Below are positions 34,709 through 43,483 of a DNA stretch of 64,000 bases, in pieces. Below the pieces are notes generated by a model, which saw nothing but the letters and a program-made list of their open reading frames with translations, was not told where the DNA came from and made no database searches. The first letter of the stretch is position 1; each line of letters begins with the position of its first letter. This DNA comes from Paracoccaceae bacterium. GTDB lineage: Bacteria; Pseudomonadota; Alphaproteobacteria; Rhodobacterales; Rhodobacteraceae. The stretch spans positions 24,241-88,240 of the forward strand of contig PWZT01000054.1 in NCBI GenBank assembly GCA_003567315.1, written 5' to 3'. Made by a program: the position numbers and the translations under genes.

Positions 34709-35638
34709 TTATGCCTTGCCCTTGTAGATATCGACCAGCTTGGCCAGCATCGCCAAGGCATCGTCGCGATCGCGCTGGAAGCTGTTGCGTCCTATGATCG
34801 AGCCATTGCCGCCGCCATCGCGGATCGCGCGGGCGTCGTCATAGACCGAATCGGCGCCCTTCTTGGCGCCGCCCGAGAACACCACGATCCGGCGCCCGTT
34901 GAAGCTGGCCTCCATGCAATGCTTCACCCGAGCGGCCTGCGTGGCGATGTCGATCTGCTGGTCTTCATAGACCTTTTTCGCCTCAGGTAGCATCAGATGA
35001 TCGGTCGAAAGCTTGATCTTGATGATATGCGCACCGAGCAGGGCGGCAATCTGTGCGGCATAAGCGGCCACGTCGATGGCCGTCTCGCCCTCCTTGGTGA
35101 CCCCCTCGCCGCGCGGATAGGACCAGATGACTGTGGCCACACCTTTCGCGGCGGCTTCCTCGCGCATCGCCGAGATTTCCTCGTACATGTCGAGTGCGCA
35201 ATCGCTGCCCGGATAGATGGTGAAGCCGATGGCCGAACAGCCCAGCCGCAGCGCGTCATCGACACAGGCTGTGACTGCCTGATTCTTGCCCGCTGTGCCT
35301 GACATCAGCGAATTGGCCGAGTTCATCTTCAGGATCGTGGGAATCTGGCCTGCATAGGTATCCGCGCCCGCCTCGATCATGCCCAGCGGCGCGGCATAGG
35401 CGTTGAGCCCCGCATCGATCGCAAGCTGGTAGTGATAATGCGGATCATAGGCGGCAGGGTTGACGGCAAAGCTGCGCGCGGGGCCGTGCTCGAAGCCCTG
35501 ATCGACGGGCAGGATAATCATCTTGCCGGACCCGCCGAGCTTGCCATGCATCAGCATGCGGCAGAGATTGGCTTTGACGCCAGGTGTGTCGCCCTCGTAA
35601 TTGGCGAGGATTTTCTGAACGATGCGGGTCGCGCGCAT
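34709..35638 (-). CDS. Class I fructose-bisphosphate aldolase (DhnA type)
   Basis: A 309-residue bacterial/archaeal-type class I aldolase (COG1830), which cleaves fructose 1,6-bisphosphate through a Schiff base. The opening block is MIILPVDQGFEHGP. The Schiff-base lysine lies in GAHIIKIKLSTDH, and the phosphate site in RIVVFSGGAKKG and GNGSIIGRNSFQR. It is a single cytoplasmic TIM barrel. It appears monocistronic, with about 125 bases to tRNA-Gly upstream and no visible operator. Confidence 0.92.
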   Translation of the reverse strand: MRATRIVQKILANYEGDTPGVKANLCRMLMHGKLGGSGKMIILPVDQGFEHGPARSFAVNPAAYDPHYHYQLAIDAGLNAYAAPLGMIEAGADTYAGQIPTILKMNSANSLMSGTAGKNQAVTACVDDALRLGCSAIGFTIYPGSDCALDMYEEISAMREEAAAKGVATVIWSYPRGEGVTKEGETAIDVAAYAAQIAALLGAHIIKIKLSTDHLMLPEAKKVYEDQQIDIATQAARVKHCMEASFNGRRIVVFSGGAKKGADSVYDDARAIRDGGGNGSIIGRNSFQRDRDDALAMLAKLVDIYKGKA

Positions 35639-35769
35639 GGGCTGCTCCTGTCCGGTTGTGATTTTGGAGCAGGGTTAATCCGTGCAATGGAGCAAAACAA
35701 TGCGTTTTCCGGGCGCAGGCCCCACTATAGCGCTAACACGGCTGCCGGTTCATCTGTGGAGCGGAATCA

Positions 35770-35843
35770 TGGAGCGGGTGAAGGGAATCGAACCCTCGTC
35801 GTCAGCTTGGGAAGCTGCTGCTCTACCATTGAGCTACACCCGC
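35770..35843 (-). tRNA. tRNA-Gly (anticodon CCC)
   Basis: A 74-base cloverleaf on the minus strand with encoded CCA. The acceptor stem GCGGGTG pairs with CACCCGC, the D arm is GCTC/GAGC, and the anticodon loop TTCCCAA gives CCC (reads GGG, glycine). The T arm is GAGGG-TTCGATT-CCCTT. The outermost anticodon-stem pair is a G-A mismatch; all other stems are sound. Confidence 0.95.
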
Positions 35844-35889
35844 GACACTCTGCGCTTAGCCTGCGCCGCGCGATCCGTCAAGCATGGGT

Positions 35890-36363
35890 TCAGAACGGGA
35901 TTTCGTCATCCATGTCTGCCGGGCCAGCCGGTACCGATTTGCCATAACTCGAGGAATAACCGTCATCGCGCTGATACCCGCCGCCGCCCCCGCCGGACCC
36001 GCCGCCTTCGCCGCGCCCGTCAAGCATGGTCAGCGTGCCCCCGAGCCCTGCGACAACGACATCGGTCGAGTAGCGGTCCTGACCGCTCTGGTCCTGCCAT
36101 TTGCGGGTCTGCAGTGTCCCTTCGACATAGACCTTGGAGCCTTTGCGCAGATATTGCTCGGCCACGCGCACAAGCCCGTCGCCGCGCAGAACGACATTGT
36201 GCCACTCAGTTCGCTCGCGCTGTTCACCGCTCGACTTGTCGCGCCAGCGCTCAGACGTCGCGATACGCAGATTGCACAGTTTCCCGCCATCCGGGAATGT
36301 CCGCACCTCCGGATCACGCCCCAGATTGCCGATAAGAATGACCTTGTTGACTGATCCCGCCAT
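35890..36363 (-). CDS. ssb: Single-stranded DNA-binding protein
   Basis: A 157-residue SSB. The OB fold runs [21 protein letters not shown] through [40 protein letters not shown] Gly-rich linker and the acidic tip DMDDEIPF follow; the tip recruits repair and replication proteins. The start at 36363 matches the family; an ATG eight codons upstream is less likely. It is divergent from the SLT transglycosylase gene with about 190 bases between starts. Confidence 0.96.
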   Translation of the reverse strand: MAGSVNKVILIGNLGRDPEVRTFPDGGKLCNLRIATSERWRDKSSGEQRERTEWHNVVLRGDGLVRVAEQYLRKGSKVYVEGTLQTRKWQDQSGQDRYSTDVVVAGLGGTLTMLDGRGEGGGSGGGGGGYQRDDGYSSSYGKSVPAGPADMDDEIPF

Positions 36364-36555
36364 ATCTTTCCCCTGTCTGCCGTCCACGCCGTTGTCTGCC
36401 AGAATCGCCGTGGCTGCAACCGCATTAACCTGTGCTCATGATCGTAAAGAAGTCATGAAAATCCGCAAGCCGGGCCAAGGCAGAACCAAAAGTCTGGAAA
36501 AACCAATGCGCGATCGCTAAACTGCCAGCATAATTCCAATGAGCGAGGGAACGGG

Positions 36556-37158
36556 ATGCAAGGCAGGGCGCTTTGTCTGGTGGTCGGGTTGGCTCTGATC
36601 TCGGCGGACCACGCGGATGCGCAGGGGCTGAACCTGTCCGGCAATAGCGGGGCCTCGCGGCTTGATTCCGTGCGCGCCGCCGGGCGGTTGATAGATGGGC
36701 GGCTCTCGGAGCAGTATTCCAAATCCGTGCGACTTTTGCCCAATGCCGACAACACACCGCAGACGACGATTCCGCGCTATAACGGTCGCTATCAGGGCGA
36801 ATATCTCGACCTTGCGCGCGCCGCAGCCCGCCGTCACAATATCCCCGAGGATCTCTTCCTGCGCCTTGTCAATCAGGAGAGCCGCTGGAATCCCAATGCG
36901 CTGTCGCACAGGGGCGCGATTGGGCTGGCGCAGCTCATGCCCGGCACGGCGCAGATGCTGCGCGTAGACCCGAGCGACCCGCATCAGAACCTCGATGGTG
37001 GCGCGCGGTATCTGCGGATGATGTATGAGAAATTCGGCAATTGGCAGCTTGCGCTGGCCGCCTATAACGCGGGCCCGAGGGCGGTCGAGCGACACGGGGG
37101 TATCCCGCCCTATGCCGAGACGCAGAATTATGTCCGGGTGATCCTCGGGACAGGCTGA
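36556..37158 (+). CDS. Periplasmic lytic transglycosylase (SLT domain)
   Basis: A 200-residue exported protein with a signal peptide (LCLVVGLALISADHADAQG). The SLT domain has the catalytic glutamate in FLRLVNQESRWNPNALS, then GAIGLAQLMPGTAQML, NLDGGARYLRMMYEKFGNW and LALAAYNAGPRAVERHGGIPPYAETQNYV. These are the classic goose-lysozyme-like motifs. It is small, with no cell-wall-binding module. This is the third lytic transglycosylase within 7 kb. Confidence 0.93.
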   Translation: MQGRALCLVVGLALISADHADAQGLNLSGNSGASRLDSVRAAGRLIDGRLSEQYSKSVRLLPNADNTPQTTIPRYNGRYQGEYLDLARAAARRHNIPEDLFLRLVNQESRWNPNALSHRGAIGLAQLMPGTAQMLRVDPSDPHQNLDGGARYLRMMYEKFGNWQLALAAYNAGPRAVERHGGIPPYAETQNYVRVILGTG

Positions 37159-37232
37159 GCGCGAGAGCTTTCGGGGTTGCGACTTTGCGCGCGGGTAATC
37201 ACAGTGGCGCGACCAAGCAACCCGGAGGCCCG

Positions 37233-38468
37233 ATGCATCTGCCCAAGCTGGACCTTGATTTCGTCCGCGCGCAATTCCCCGCCTTTTCCGAGCCGAGCCT
37301 GCAAGGCCAGGCGTTTTTCGAGAATGCCGGGGGCTCCTATACCTGCCAGCCCGTCATTGACCGCCTGACGCGCTTTTATCACAGCCGCAAGGTTCAGCCC
37401 TACGGCGCCTATGAAGCCTCACAACTTGCCGGCGCGGAGATGGATGAGGCGCGCACCCGGCTTGCGGCGATGATGGGGGTCGCGCCTGATGAGCTGAGTT
37501 TCGGGCCATCGACCACGGCCAATACCTGTGTCCTCGCGCAGGCGTTTGGCGAATGGCTGACGCCGGGTGATGCGATCATCGTGACCGATCAGGACCACGA
37601 AGCCAATTCCGGCCCATGGCGGCGGCTTGCTGCGCGTGGGGTCGATGTGCGTGAGTGGACCATCGACCCGGTGACAGGGCATCTCGACCCTGAAAGCCTC
37701 TGCGGGTTGGTGGATGACAAGGTGCGGCTGGTGTGTTTTCCGCATTGCTCCAATGTCGTGGGCGAGATCAATCCCGTCGCCGAGATCTGCACGCAACTGC
37801 GCGATGCGGGCATCTATTCTTGTGTCGATGGTGTGTCCTACGCGCCGCATGGGTTGCCGGACGTGAATGCGCTTGGGGCGGATATCTATCTGTTTTCCGC
37901 CTACAAGACTTATGGGCCGCATCAGGGGCTGATGGTCATTCGCCGCGCGTTGGGCGAGGCGCTGCCCAACCAGGCACATTATTTCAACGCCGACACGCTC
38001 TACAAGCGCTTCACCCCCGCAGGCCCCGATCATGCCCAGATCGCCGCCTGTGCGGGCATGGCCGATTATATCGACGCGCTGCATGCGCATCATTTCGGGC
38101 AGGGCAATGCCGACCCCAAGACCCGTGCCGCGCAAGTGCATGACCTGATGCGCGCGCAGGAAACCGCGCTGCTGCAACCGCTGCTCGACCATCTCTGCGG
38201 GCGCAATGATCTGCGGCTGCTTGGGCCACAAAAGGCTGCGGGGCGGGCCCCGACAGTGGCGGTTGCGCATGACCGCGCCGGGGTGAAGCTGGCGAAGGCG
38301 TTGGCCGCTGAGGGGATCATGGCGGGCGGAGGCAGTTTCTACGCCAATCGCGCGCTCGAAGGGCAGGGGATCGACCCCGCGCATGGTGTGTTGCGGCTTT
38401 CATTCGTGCATTACACAACCCCGCAAGAACTTGACCACCTGATCACGGCGCTAGATCGCGTATTGTAA
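37233..38468 (+). CDS. Class V aminotransferase / cysteine desulfurase-like PLP protein
   Basis: A 411-residue class V aminotransferase-fold enzyme. FFENAGGSYTCQPVIDRL and FGPSTTANTCVLAQ are the N-terminal cofactor blocks. The PLP lysine should be in LFSAYKTYGPHQGLMV, preceded by SCVDGVSYAPHGLPDVNALGAD. True SufS/IscS enzymes have a mobile cysteine loop, which I could not place, so this is better called desulfurase-like. The ATG at 37233 follows GGAGG. A photolyase gene starts 21 bases after its stop, so the two are likely co-transcribed. Confidence 0.85.
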   Translation: MHLPKLDLDFVRAQFPAFSEPSLQGQAFFENAGGSYTCQPVIDRLTRFYHSRKVQPYGAYEASQLAGAEMDEARTRLAAMMGVAPDELSFGPSTTANTCVLAQAFGEWLTPGDAIIVTDQDHEANSGPWRRLAARGVDVREWTIDPVTGHLDPESLCGLVDDKVRLVCFPHCSNVVGEINPVAEICTQLRDAGIYSCVDGVSYAPHGLPDVNALGADIYLFSAYKTYGPHQGLMVIRRALGEALPNQAHYFNADTLYKRFTPAGPDHAQIAACAGMADYIDALHAHHFGQGNADPKTRAAQVHDLMRAQETALLQPLLDHLCGRNDLRLLGPQKAAGRAPTVAVAHDRAGVKLAKALAAEGIMAGGGSFYANRALEGQGIDPAHGVLRLSFVHYTTPQELDHLITALDRVL

Positions 38469-38489
38469 TTCAGAGCAAGGCCCGCAGAT

Positions 38490-39908
38490 TTGCCCGATAC
38501 CTCTCCGATCCTGATCTGGTTCCGGCGCGATCTGCGCCTGAGCGATCATCCCGCGCTCGCCGCCGCTGCAAATAGCGGGCGTCCTGTTATAGCGGTTTTT
38601 CTGCATGATGAGGTGGTCGAGGGGCTGGGCGCAGCGCCGAAATGGCGGCTTGGGCTGGGTGTGGGGGCATTCGCCGAGCGGCTGGAGGAGATTGGCGCGC
38701 GGCTGATCCTGCGTCGTGGCAAGGCGCTTGAGACACTTCGGGCGCTGGTCCGCGAGACCGGTGCCGGGGCCGTGTGGTGGACGCGGCAGTATGACCCTGA
38801 CCAGATCGCCCGCGACAAGGCGGTCAAGGCCGGGTTGCGCGGGGATGGGATCGAGGCAAGGAGCTTTCCCGGCCATCTGATGTTCGAGCCCTGGGAGGTC
38901 GAGACAGGGCAGGGCAAGTTCTATCAGGTTTACACACCCTTCTGGCGTGCTGTGCGCGGCCGCGATGTGGCGGCGCGCATCGCGGCACCTGATCGCTTGG
39001 AAGCGCCCGCAAGCTGGCCCGCGAGCGACAGGCTCGAAGACTGGCAGATGGGCCGCGCGATGGATCGCGGCGCGGATGTCGTCGCGCAGTATCTGCATGT
39101 GGGCGAGGCGGCCGCGCAGGCTCGGCTCGCCGCCTTCATGCGCCACCGGATCGAGAGCTATGGCCGCGATCGCGACCGGCTCGATCTCGACGCTACCTCG
39201 GGCCTGTCCGAAAACCTAACATATGGCGAGATCAGCCCGCTTGCGCTTTGGGAGGCAGGCCAGCGCGCGCTGGAGGCGGGCAAGGCGGGGGCCGAGACCT
39301 TCCTCAAGGAAGTTGTCTGGCGCGAGTTTGCCTATCATCTGATCTACCACACCCCGCACATCACGCGAGATAGCTGGCGGGCGGGTTGGGAAAACTTCCC
39401 CTGGGAGTCGGAGAACGAGACGACACTGCGCTGGAAACAGGGCCGCACGGGCATAGAGGTGGTCGATGCCGCCATGCGTGAAATGTACGTGACAGGGCGG
39501 ATGCATAACCGCGCGCGGATGCTGGTGGGATCCTATCTGACCAAGCATATGCTGACCCATTGGCGCGTCGGACAGGAGTGGTTCGCGGAATGCCTGGTGG
39601 ATTGGGATCCGGCCTCCAATGCGATGGGCTGGCAATGGGTTGCCGGTTCCGGCCCGGATGCGTCACCCTATTTCCGTATCTTCAACCCCGACACGCAGGC
39701 GGAGAAATTCGACCCCGCGCGCAACTATCGCCGGCAGTGGCTCGCCGAGCTTTCGAGCGATCCACCCGAGACGGCGCGCGCGTTCTTTCAAGCCTGCCCG
39801 CGCGGCTGGAAGCTTGAACCCGATATGGACTACCCCGCCCCACTGGTCGATCTGGCCGAAGGGCGCAACCGGGCCCTCGCGGCCTATGAGCAGAAGAAAA
39901 CCGGCTGA
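38490..39908 (+). CDS. phr: Deoxyribodipyrimidine photolyase
   Basis: A 472-residue cryptochrome/photolyase that repairs UV dimers with light. The antenna-binding domain opens PILIWFRRDLRLSDHPAL. The FAD-binding domain includes VWREFAYHLIYHTPHITRDS, EVVDAAMREMYVTGRMHNRARMLV, DWDPASNAMGWQWVAGSG and SPYFRIFNPDTQAEKFDP. The start is TTG at 38490, with AAGG upstream; no ATG fits the family N-terminus. A CFA synthase gene follows at once. Confidence 0.94.
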   Translation: MPDTSPILIWFRRDLRLSDHPALAAAANSGRPVIAVFLHDEVVEGLGAAPKWRLGLGVGAFAERLEEIGARLILRRGKALETLRALVRETGAGAVWWTRQYDPDQIARDKAVKAGLRGDGIEARSFPGHLMFEPWEVETGQGKFYQVYTPFWRAVRGRDVAARIAAPDRLEAPASWPASDRLEDWQMGRAMDRGADVVAQYLHVGEAAAQARLAAFMRHRIESYGRDRDRLDLDATSGLSENLTYGEISPLALWEAGQRALEAGKAGAETFLKEVVWREFAYHLIYHTPHITRDSWRAGWENFPWESENETTLRWKQGRTGIEVVDAAMREMYVTGRMHNRARMLVGSYLTKHMLTHWRVGQEWFAECLVDWDPASNAMGWQWVAGSGPDASPYFRIFNPDTQAEKFDPARNYRRQWLAELSSDPPETARAFFQACPRGWKLEPDMDYPAPLVDLAEGRNRALAAYEQKKTG

Positions 39909-39935
39909 CAAGGCCGCAGCAGGGACATCTTGCAG

Positions 39936-41189
39936 ATGACAGACATGGCATTACCATCCGTACCCATGAACGGGATACTGACCTCGATTGCCGGACAGGC
40001 CGACCTGCCGCGTTACTTCGCGCAAGCTTTTGCGCGGGCGGAACGGCTGAACAAGGGGCGACTCGATGTGGTGCTGCCCGATGGCCGGCGCTTCCGCGCG
40101 CAAGGCAAGCAGCCGGGCCATGTCGCGGAATTGCATGTGCATGATCCCGACCTCTTCGCGCGGCTCATTCGTGAGGGCGATGTAGGCTTTGCCGAATCCT
40201 ACATGGAAGGCGGCTGGAGCACACCCGATCTGCAGGCCTTCATGGATCTGATCAATGACGACAACCCTTCGGTATATGACGAGGCCGTGGGCATGGGGCT
40301 GGTGCGCGCGCTCGAGCGGTTGCGCCACTGGCTGCGCGCCAACTCCAAGGCGCAGGCGCGCAAGAATATCCGCCATCACTATGATCTGGGCAATGACTTC
40401 TACAGCCTCTGGCTGGATGAGAGCATGACCTATTCATCCGCGGTTTTCACCACCGGGCAGGAGAGCCTGGAGGCCGCGCAGGAAGCCAAATATGCCGCCA
40501 TGGTGGACCGCATGGGCGTGCAACCGGGCGATCATGTGCTGGAGATTGGCTGCGGCTGGGGCGGTTTCGCCGAATACGCTGCCGCCAAGCGCGGGCTCAA
40601 TGTCACTGGGCTCACGATCTCGCAGGCGCAATACGACTATGCTGTCGCCCGCATGGATCGTCTGGGCCTTGCGGAGCAGGTCGAGATCCGGATGCAGGAT
40701 TACCGCGACACGCAAGGCCAGTTCGACGGCATCGCTTCCATAGAGATGTTCGAGGCGGTGGGCGAAAAATACTGGCCGCGCTATTTCGAGGCAGTGAAGG
40801 AGCGGCTCAAACCCGGTGCGCAGGCCGTGATCCAGATCATCATGGTCTCTGATGCCCGCTTCGAGGCCTATCGCAACCATGTCGATTTCATTCAGAAATA
40901 CATCTTTCCGGGCGGTATGCTCGGCGCGCCCACCCCCGTTCGGGAGGTCGCCGCAGCGCAGGGGCTGGATTTCCTTGCAAGCCACGATTTCGCCGATAGC
41001 TACAGCGAAACCTTGCGCCGCTGGAACGCCACCTTTCAGGAGCGTTGGCCCGAGATCGCGGCGCTGGGCTATGATACACGTTTCAAGCGCATGTGGGAGT
41101 TCTACCTGACCTCCTGCGCCGGGTCCTTCCGCTCAGGGCTGTGCGATGTCACGCAGATGGTCTTGCAACGCCCCCTCTCCAGCGCGTAA
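39936..41189 (+). CDS. cfa: Cyclopropane-fatty-acyl-phospholipid synthase family
   Basis: A 417-residue SAM-dependent enzyme that methylenates unsaturated acyl chains in membrane lipids. FAESYMEGGWSTPDLQAFM is the N-terminal CFA block. The SAM motif is VLEIGCGWGGFAEYAA, followed by GLTISQAQYDYA and GIASIEMFEAVGEKYWPRYF. KYIFPGGMLGAPTPV completes the pattern. The start is ATG 39936, or TTG 39930 two codons earlier, closer to AGGGA. It lies 27 bases after the photolyase gene, a pairing I recall from the singlet-oxygen response of Rhodobacter sphaeroides. Confidence 0.93.
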   Translation: MTDMALPSVPMNGILTSIAGQADLPRYFAQAFARAERLNKGRLDVVLPDGRRFRAQGKQPGHVAELHVHDPDLFARLIREGDVGFAESYMEGGWSTPDLQAFMDLINDDNPSVYDEAVGMGLVRALERLRHWLRANSKAQARKNIRHHYDLGNDFYSLWLDESMTYSSAVFTTGQESLEAAQEAKYAAMVDRMGVQPGDHVLEIGCGWGGFAEYAAAKRGLNVTGLTISQAQYDYAVARMDRLGLAEQVEIRMQDYRDTQGQFDGIASIEMFEAVGEKYWPRYFEAVKERLKPGAQAVIQIIMVSDARFEAYRNHVDFIQKYIFPGGMLGAPTPVREVAAAQGLDFLASHDFADSYSETLRRWNATFQERWPEIAALGYDTRFKRMWEFYLTSCAGSFRSGLCDVTQMVLQRPLSSA

Positions 41190-41259
41190 TGCGTCAGATA
41201 GCATCAGCGCACACTGACTGTTCAGGTATGTACGATCCTGACGTGATGGAGACCTTGCA

Positions 41260-41718
41260 ATGCCGACATTCACCCGTCTAGCGGCGTTTCTGCTGTTCGG
41301 TGCTGCTGCCTTTTTCTTTCTGCGCGAATTCCAATTGCTCGATGGAGGTTTCACGATAGCTCCCGCCGAGACTTATGTCATGGTCGCGCTGAGTGCAGTC
41401 ATCGGCTGGAGCTATGTCGGAAAGCGCATCAACCAGTCCATCCTCCGGGCCTTCTCCATTGTCTTACAGGGGAGTGCCCTCTCCCTGATCATGATATATG
41501 TCACTGCAAGCGTGGTCATTGTGGTCATCGATCCCCCTCGGGGGCGCTATACCAATATGAATATCACGATGAGGCGGCTGAGCTCGGGTCTTCAGGAGAG
41601 CCTTGTGCTGATGTTCGATGCGGATTTTCTGACGCTTGTTTTCTCGTCTCTGGCAGCTATCGCTGTGGCGTTGGCACTCGTTTTCCGCTTTGCCGAAGCC
41701 CGTCGCATGGCGCGATGA
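41260..41718 (+). CDS. trgA: TrgA-like membrane protein
   Basis: A 152-residue membrane protein with four predicted helices: about residues 5-22, 37-53, 66-88 and 123-145. MPTFTRLAAFLLFGAAAFF and VIGWSYVGKRINQS fit the TrgA family, named from the tellurite-resistance trgAB locus of Rhodobacter sphaeroides. Its molecular role is unknown. The call is strengthened by the next gene, a TrgB-like Nudix protein whose start overlaps the stop here (ATGA). Confidence 0.8.
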   Translation: MPTFTRLAAFLLFGAAAFFFLREFQLLDGGFTIAPAETYVMVALSAVIGWSYVGKRINQSILRAFSIVLQGSALSLIMIYVTASVVIVVIDPPRGRYTNMNITMRRLSSGLQESLVLMFDADFLTLVFSSLAAIAVALALVFRFAEARRMAR

Positions 41719-42824
41719 CCTGTCTGGTCTTCCTGACGGCACCGCTCGATGATGCCGATTGGTGCCGCGAGGTTCTGGGCGTGGAGCGATCCCTGCGCGC
41801 AGATGTGCCGGGATATGGGCTTGAAGGCGCGGAGAAATCGCTGCCAGGCATCTGGCAATCAGAGCGCGCTATGGTTTCGGGGTGCTTGGTGTCGGTCACG
41901 CCTGCGATGCTCGAAAGGCTGACTGCGCTTTATGCGACTTTCGGAGCATTTCCCGCCGAAATCGAGGTGCAGGCAACAGGTGGCTGCATGTCTGCCACCG
42001 CTTTTATGAATACCAGCACAGGGTCCGCGCAAGCCGCACCTGATCGCGACCGGGCCATCATCCTGCGCCGGGCCAGCGCAGAAATGCTCGCGCTGGCAGC
42101 AACGCATGGCCCGGACGCGCTGCGGACGCGTTGGCCGATGGCGCTTTCGCATGCGGCCTCTGTCGCGCGTGCGAAGGCCGCGGCGAACCCAGCGAAGCTC
42201 CGCGCGGCATGGGGCAGGGCGGATGTAAAACCGCAAGCGCGCAAAATCCCCTATGCCTGGTTCTTTGGTGTTGTCGAGGAAGAACTGCAATTTCGGCGCT
42301 TTGATGGCGCGCTGAGCCCGGCAGTGAAGCGTGCCGGCTTCGTGATGAGCGATGCTGTCACGGTGCTGCCCTATGATCCGGAACGCGACTGCGTGCTGCT
42401 GATCGAGCAGTTTCGCTACGCACCGTGGCTACGCGGTGCTGAGAACTGCTGGTCACTGGAGCCGATCGCGGGCCGTGTGGACCCTTTCGAGCGCCCCGAA
42501 GATTGCGCCCTGCGCGAAGCGCGCGAGGAAGCCGATCTGGGGCTTGCGCGCGACGGCCTTATCGCTGTCGGCAATGTCTATCCCTCCCCCGGCGCGGTCA
42601 CGGAGTTCCTCTATCATTATGTGGCGCTCTGCGCGTTGCCGGAAGGTACCGAGACTGTGGCGGGCCTTGAAAGCGAGGCCGAGGATATCCGCAGCCACGT
42701 CATATCCTTCGATGAACTGATGAGCCTCATCGCATCGGGTGAGGTACAAAACGGCCCGCTTGTGCTCACGGCCTATTGGCTCGCCGCCCACCGCGAAGGC
42801 CTGCGCAGCACGGCGCGAAGCTGA
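41715..42824 (+). CDS. trgB: TrgB-like protein: gamma-glutamylcyclotransferase-type domain plus Nudix hydrolase
   Basis: A 369-residue two-part protein. Residues 1-185 begin CLVFLTAPLDDADWCREVLG and include PGYGLEGAEKSLPGI, resembling the AIG2/gamma-glutamylcyclotransferase-like part of TrgB. From about residue 205 comes an ADP-ribose pyrophosphatase-type Nudix domain: VLLIEQFRYAP, then the Nudix box GRVDPFERPEDCALREAREE. The box glycine after REAREE is replaced by aspartate (ADLG). It is translationally coupled to trgA and converges with the mocA-like gene 61 bases on. Confidence 0.85.
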   Translation: MTCLVFLTAPLDDADWCREVLGVERSLRADVPGYGLEGAEKSLPGIWQSERAMVSGCLVSVTPAMLERLTALYATFGAFPAEIEVQATGGCMSATAFMNTSTGSAQAAPDRDRAIILRRASAEMLALAATHGPDALRTRWPMALSHAASVARAKAAANPAKLRAAWGRADVKPQARKIPYAWFFGVVEEELQFRRFDGALSPAVKRAGFVMSDAVTVLPYDPERDCVLLIEQFRYAPWLRGAENCWSLEPIAGRVDPFERPEDCALREAREEADLGLARDGLIAVGNVYPSPGAVTEFLYHYVALCALPEGTETVAGLESEAEDIRSHVISFDELMSLIASGEVQNGPLVLTAYWLAAHREGLRSTARS

Positions 42825-42885
42825 AATGGTTGCGGGCGGTCATTCTTGCGCAGGTTCTCTTGTCGTCTGCCCGCGCGGAAATGCC

Positions 42886-43434
42886 CTACACCTCGCCCTT
42901 GCGCCGCCACGCTGCCCAATCTTCCGGCGTGTCGAGATCTGTTATTGCGCGCGCGCCCTCCAGCGGATGCAGAAGTGGCGGATGGGCGCGCAACAGCGCG
43001 CGCGCGCCGCTATCGCCGCGTAAGGTCCGAACCTCGCCAAACAGTCGCCGCGGCAGAATGACCGGATGTCCGGGCGCTCCCTCCTGCGTGCTCGCGCGCA
43101 ACGGCTGATCGGGCCGCGCGGCCTGCGCGTCGATCAGCGCACGCATATCGCTGCTGGTGATCTCGGGCATGTCGGGCAGGGCGATCATCAGCGCAGACGC
43201 CCCGAGGTTTTCCGCCCAGAGCGCGCCTGCGCGCAGTGATGCGGCCATACCCTCGGAAGCCTCCGGCACGGGCAGTAACTCCACATCAAGCCCGCAGAGC
43301 AAGCTCCTCCGCGCAGTATCCACGGTAGCAAGGCTCACGGCCACATGGCTGCTCGCCGCTAGCGCCCGCTCTGCCACCAGGCGCAGGAGCGGCGCACCCG
43401 CGACATGCATCGCCAGCTTGTCCGCCCCGCGCAT
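42886..43434 (-). CDS. MocA/MobA-like molybdenum cofactor nucleotidyltransferase (N-terminus extends upstream)
   Basis: From the first ATG this is 182 residues of an NTP_transf_3 protein: GADKLAMHVAGAPLLR, MIALPDMPEITSSDM, GAPGHPVILPRRLFGEV, GDSGARALL and DLDTPEDWAAW, as in MocA-type cytidylyltransferases. The nucleotide-binding motif should precede the ATG, and the DNA does encode AILLPAAGASRRM in frame just upstream (43435-43497), bounded by a stop. No ATG, GTG or TTG lies in that stretch; CTG at 43494 is the best candidate. The true gene therefore probably starts near 43494, overlapping the livM stop. Confidence 0.8.
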   Translation of the reverse strand: MRGADKLAMHVAGAPLLRLVAERALAASSHVAVSLATVDTARRSLLCGLDVELLPVPEASEGMAASLRAGALWAENLGASALMIALPDMPEITSSDMRALIDAQAARPDQPLRASTQEGAPGHPVILPRRLFGEVRTLRGDSGARALLRAHPPLLHPLEGARAITDLDTPEDWAAWRRKGEV

Positions 43435-43483
43435 CCGCCGCGACGCGCCTGCCGCAGGCAGCAGGATCGCGCAGCCTGTGGCC

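Noticed and set aside
38440..38490. Sigma-E-type promoter before the photolyase gene (TGATCA followed by TTGTAATT)
   Set aside because: The -35-like element fits partly, but the -10 region does not match what I remember of the consensus, and it overlaps the end of the upstream gene.
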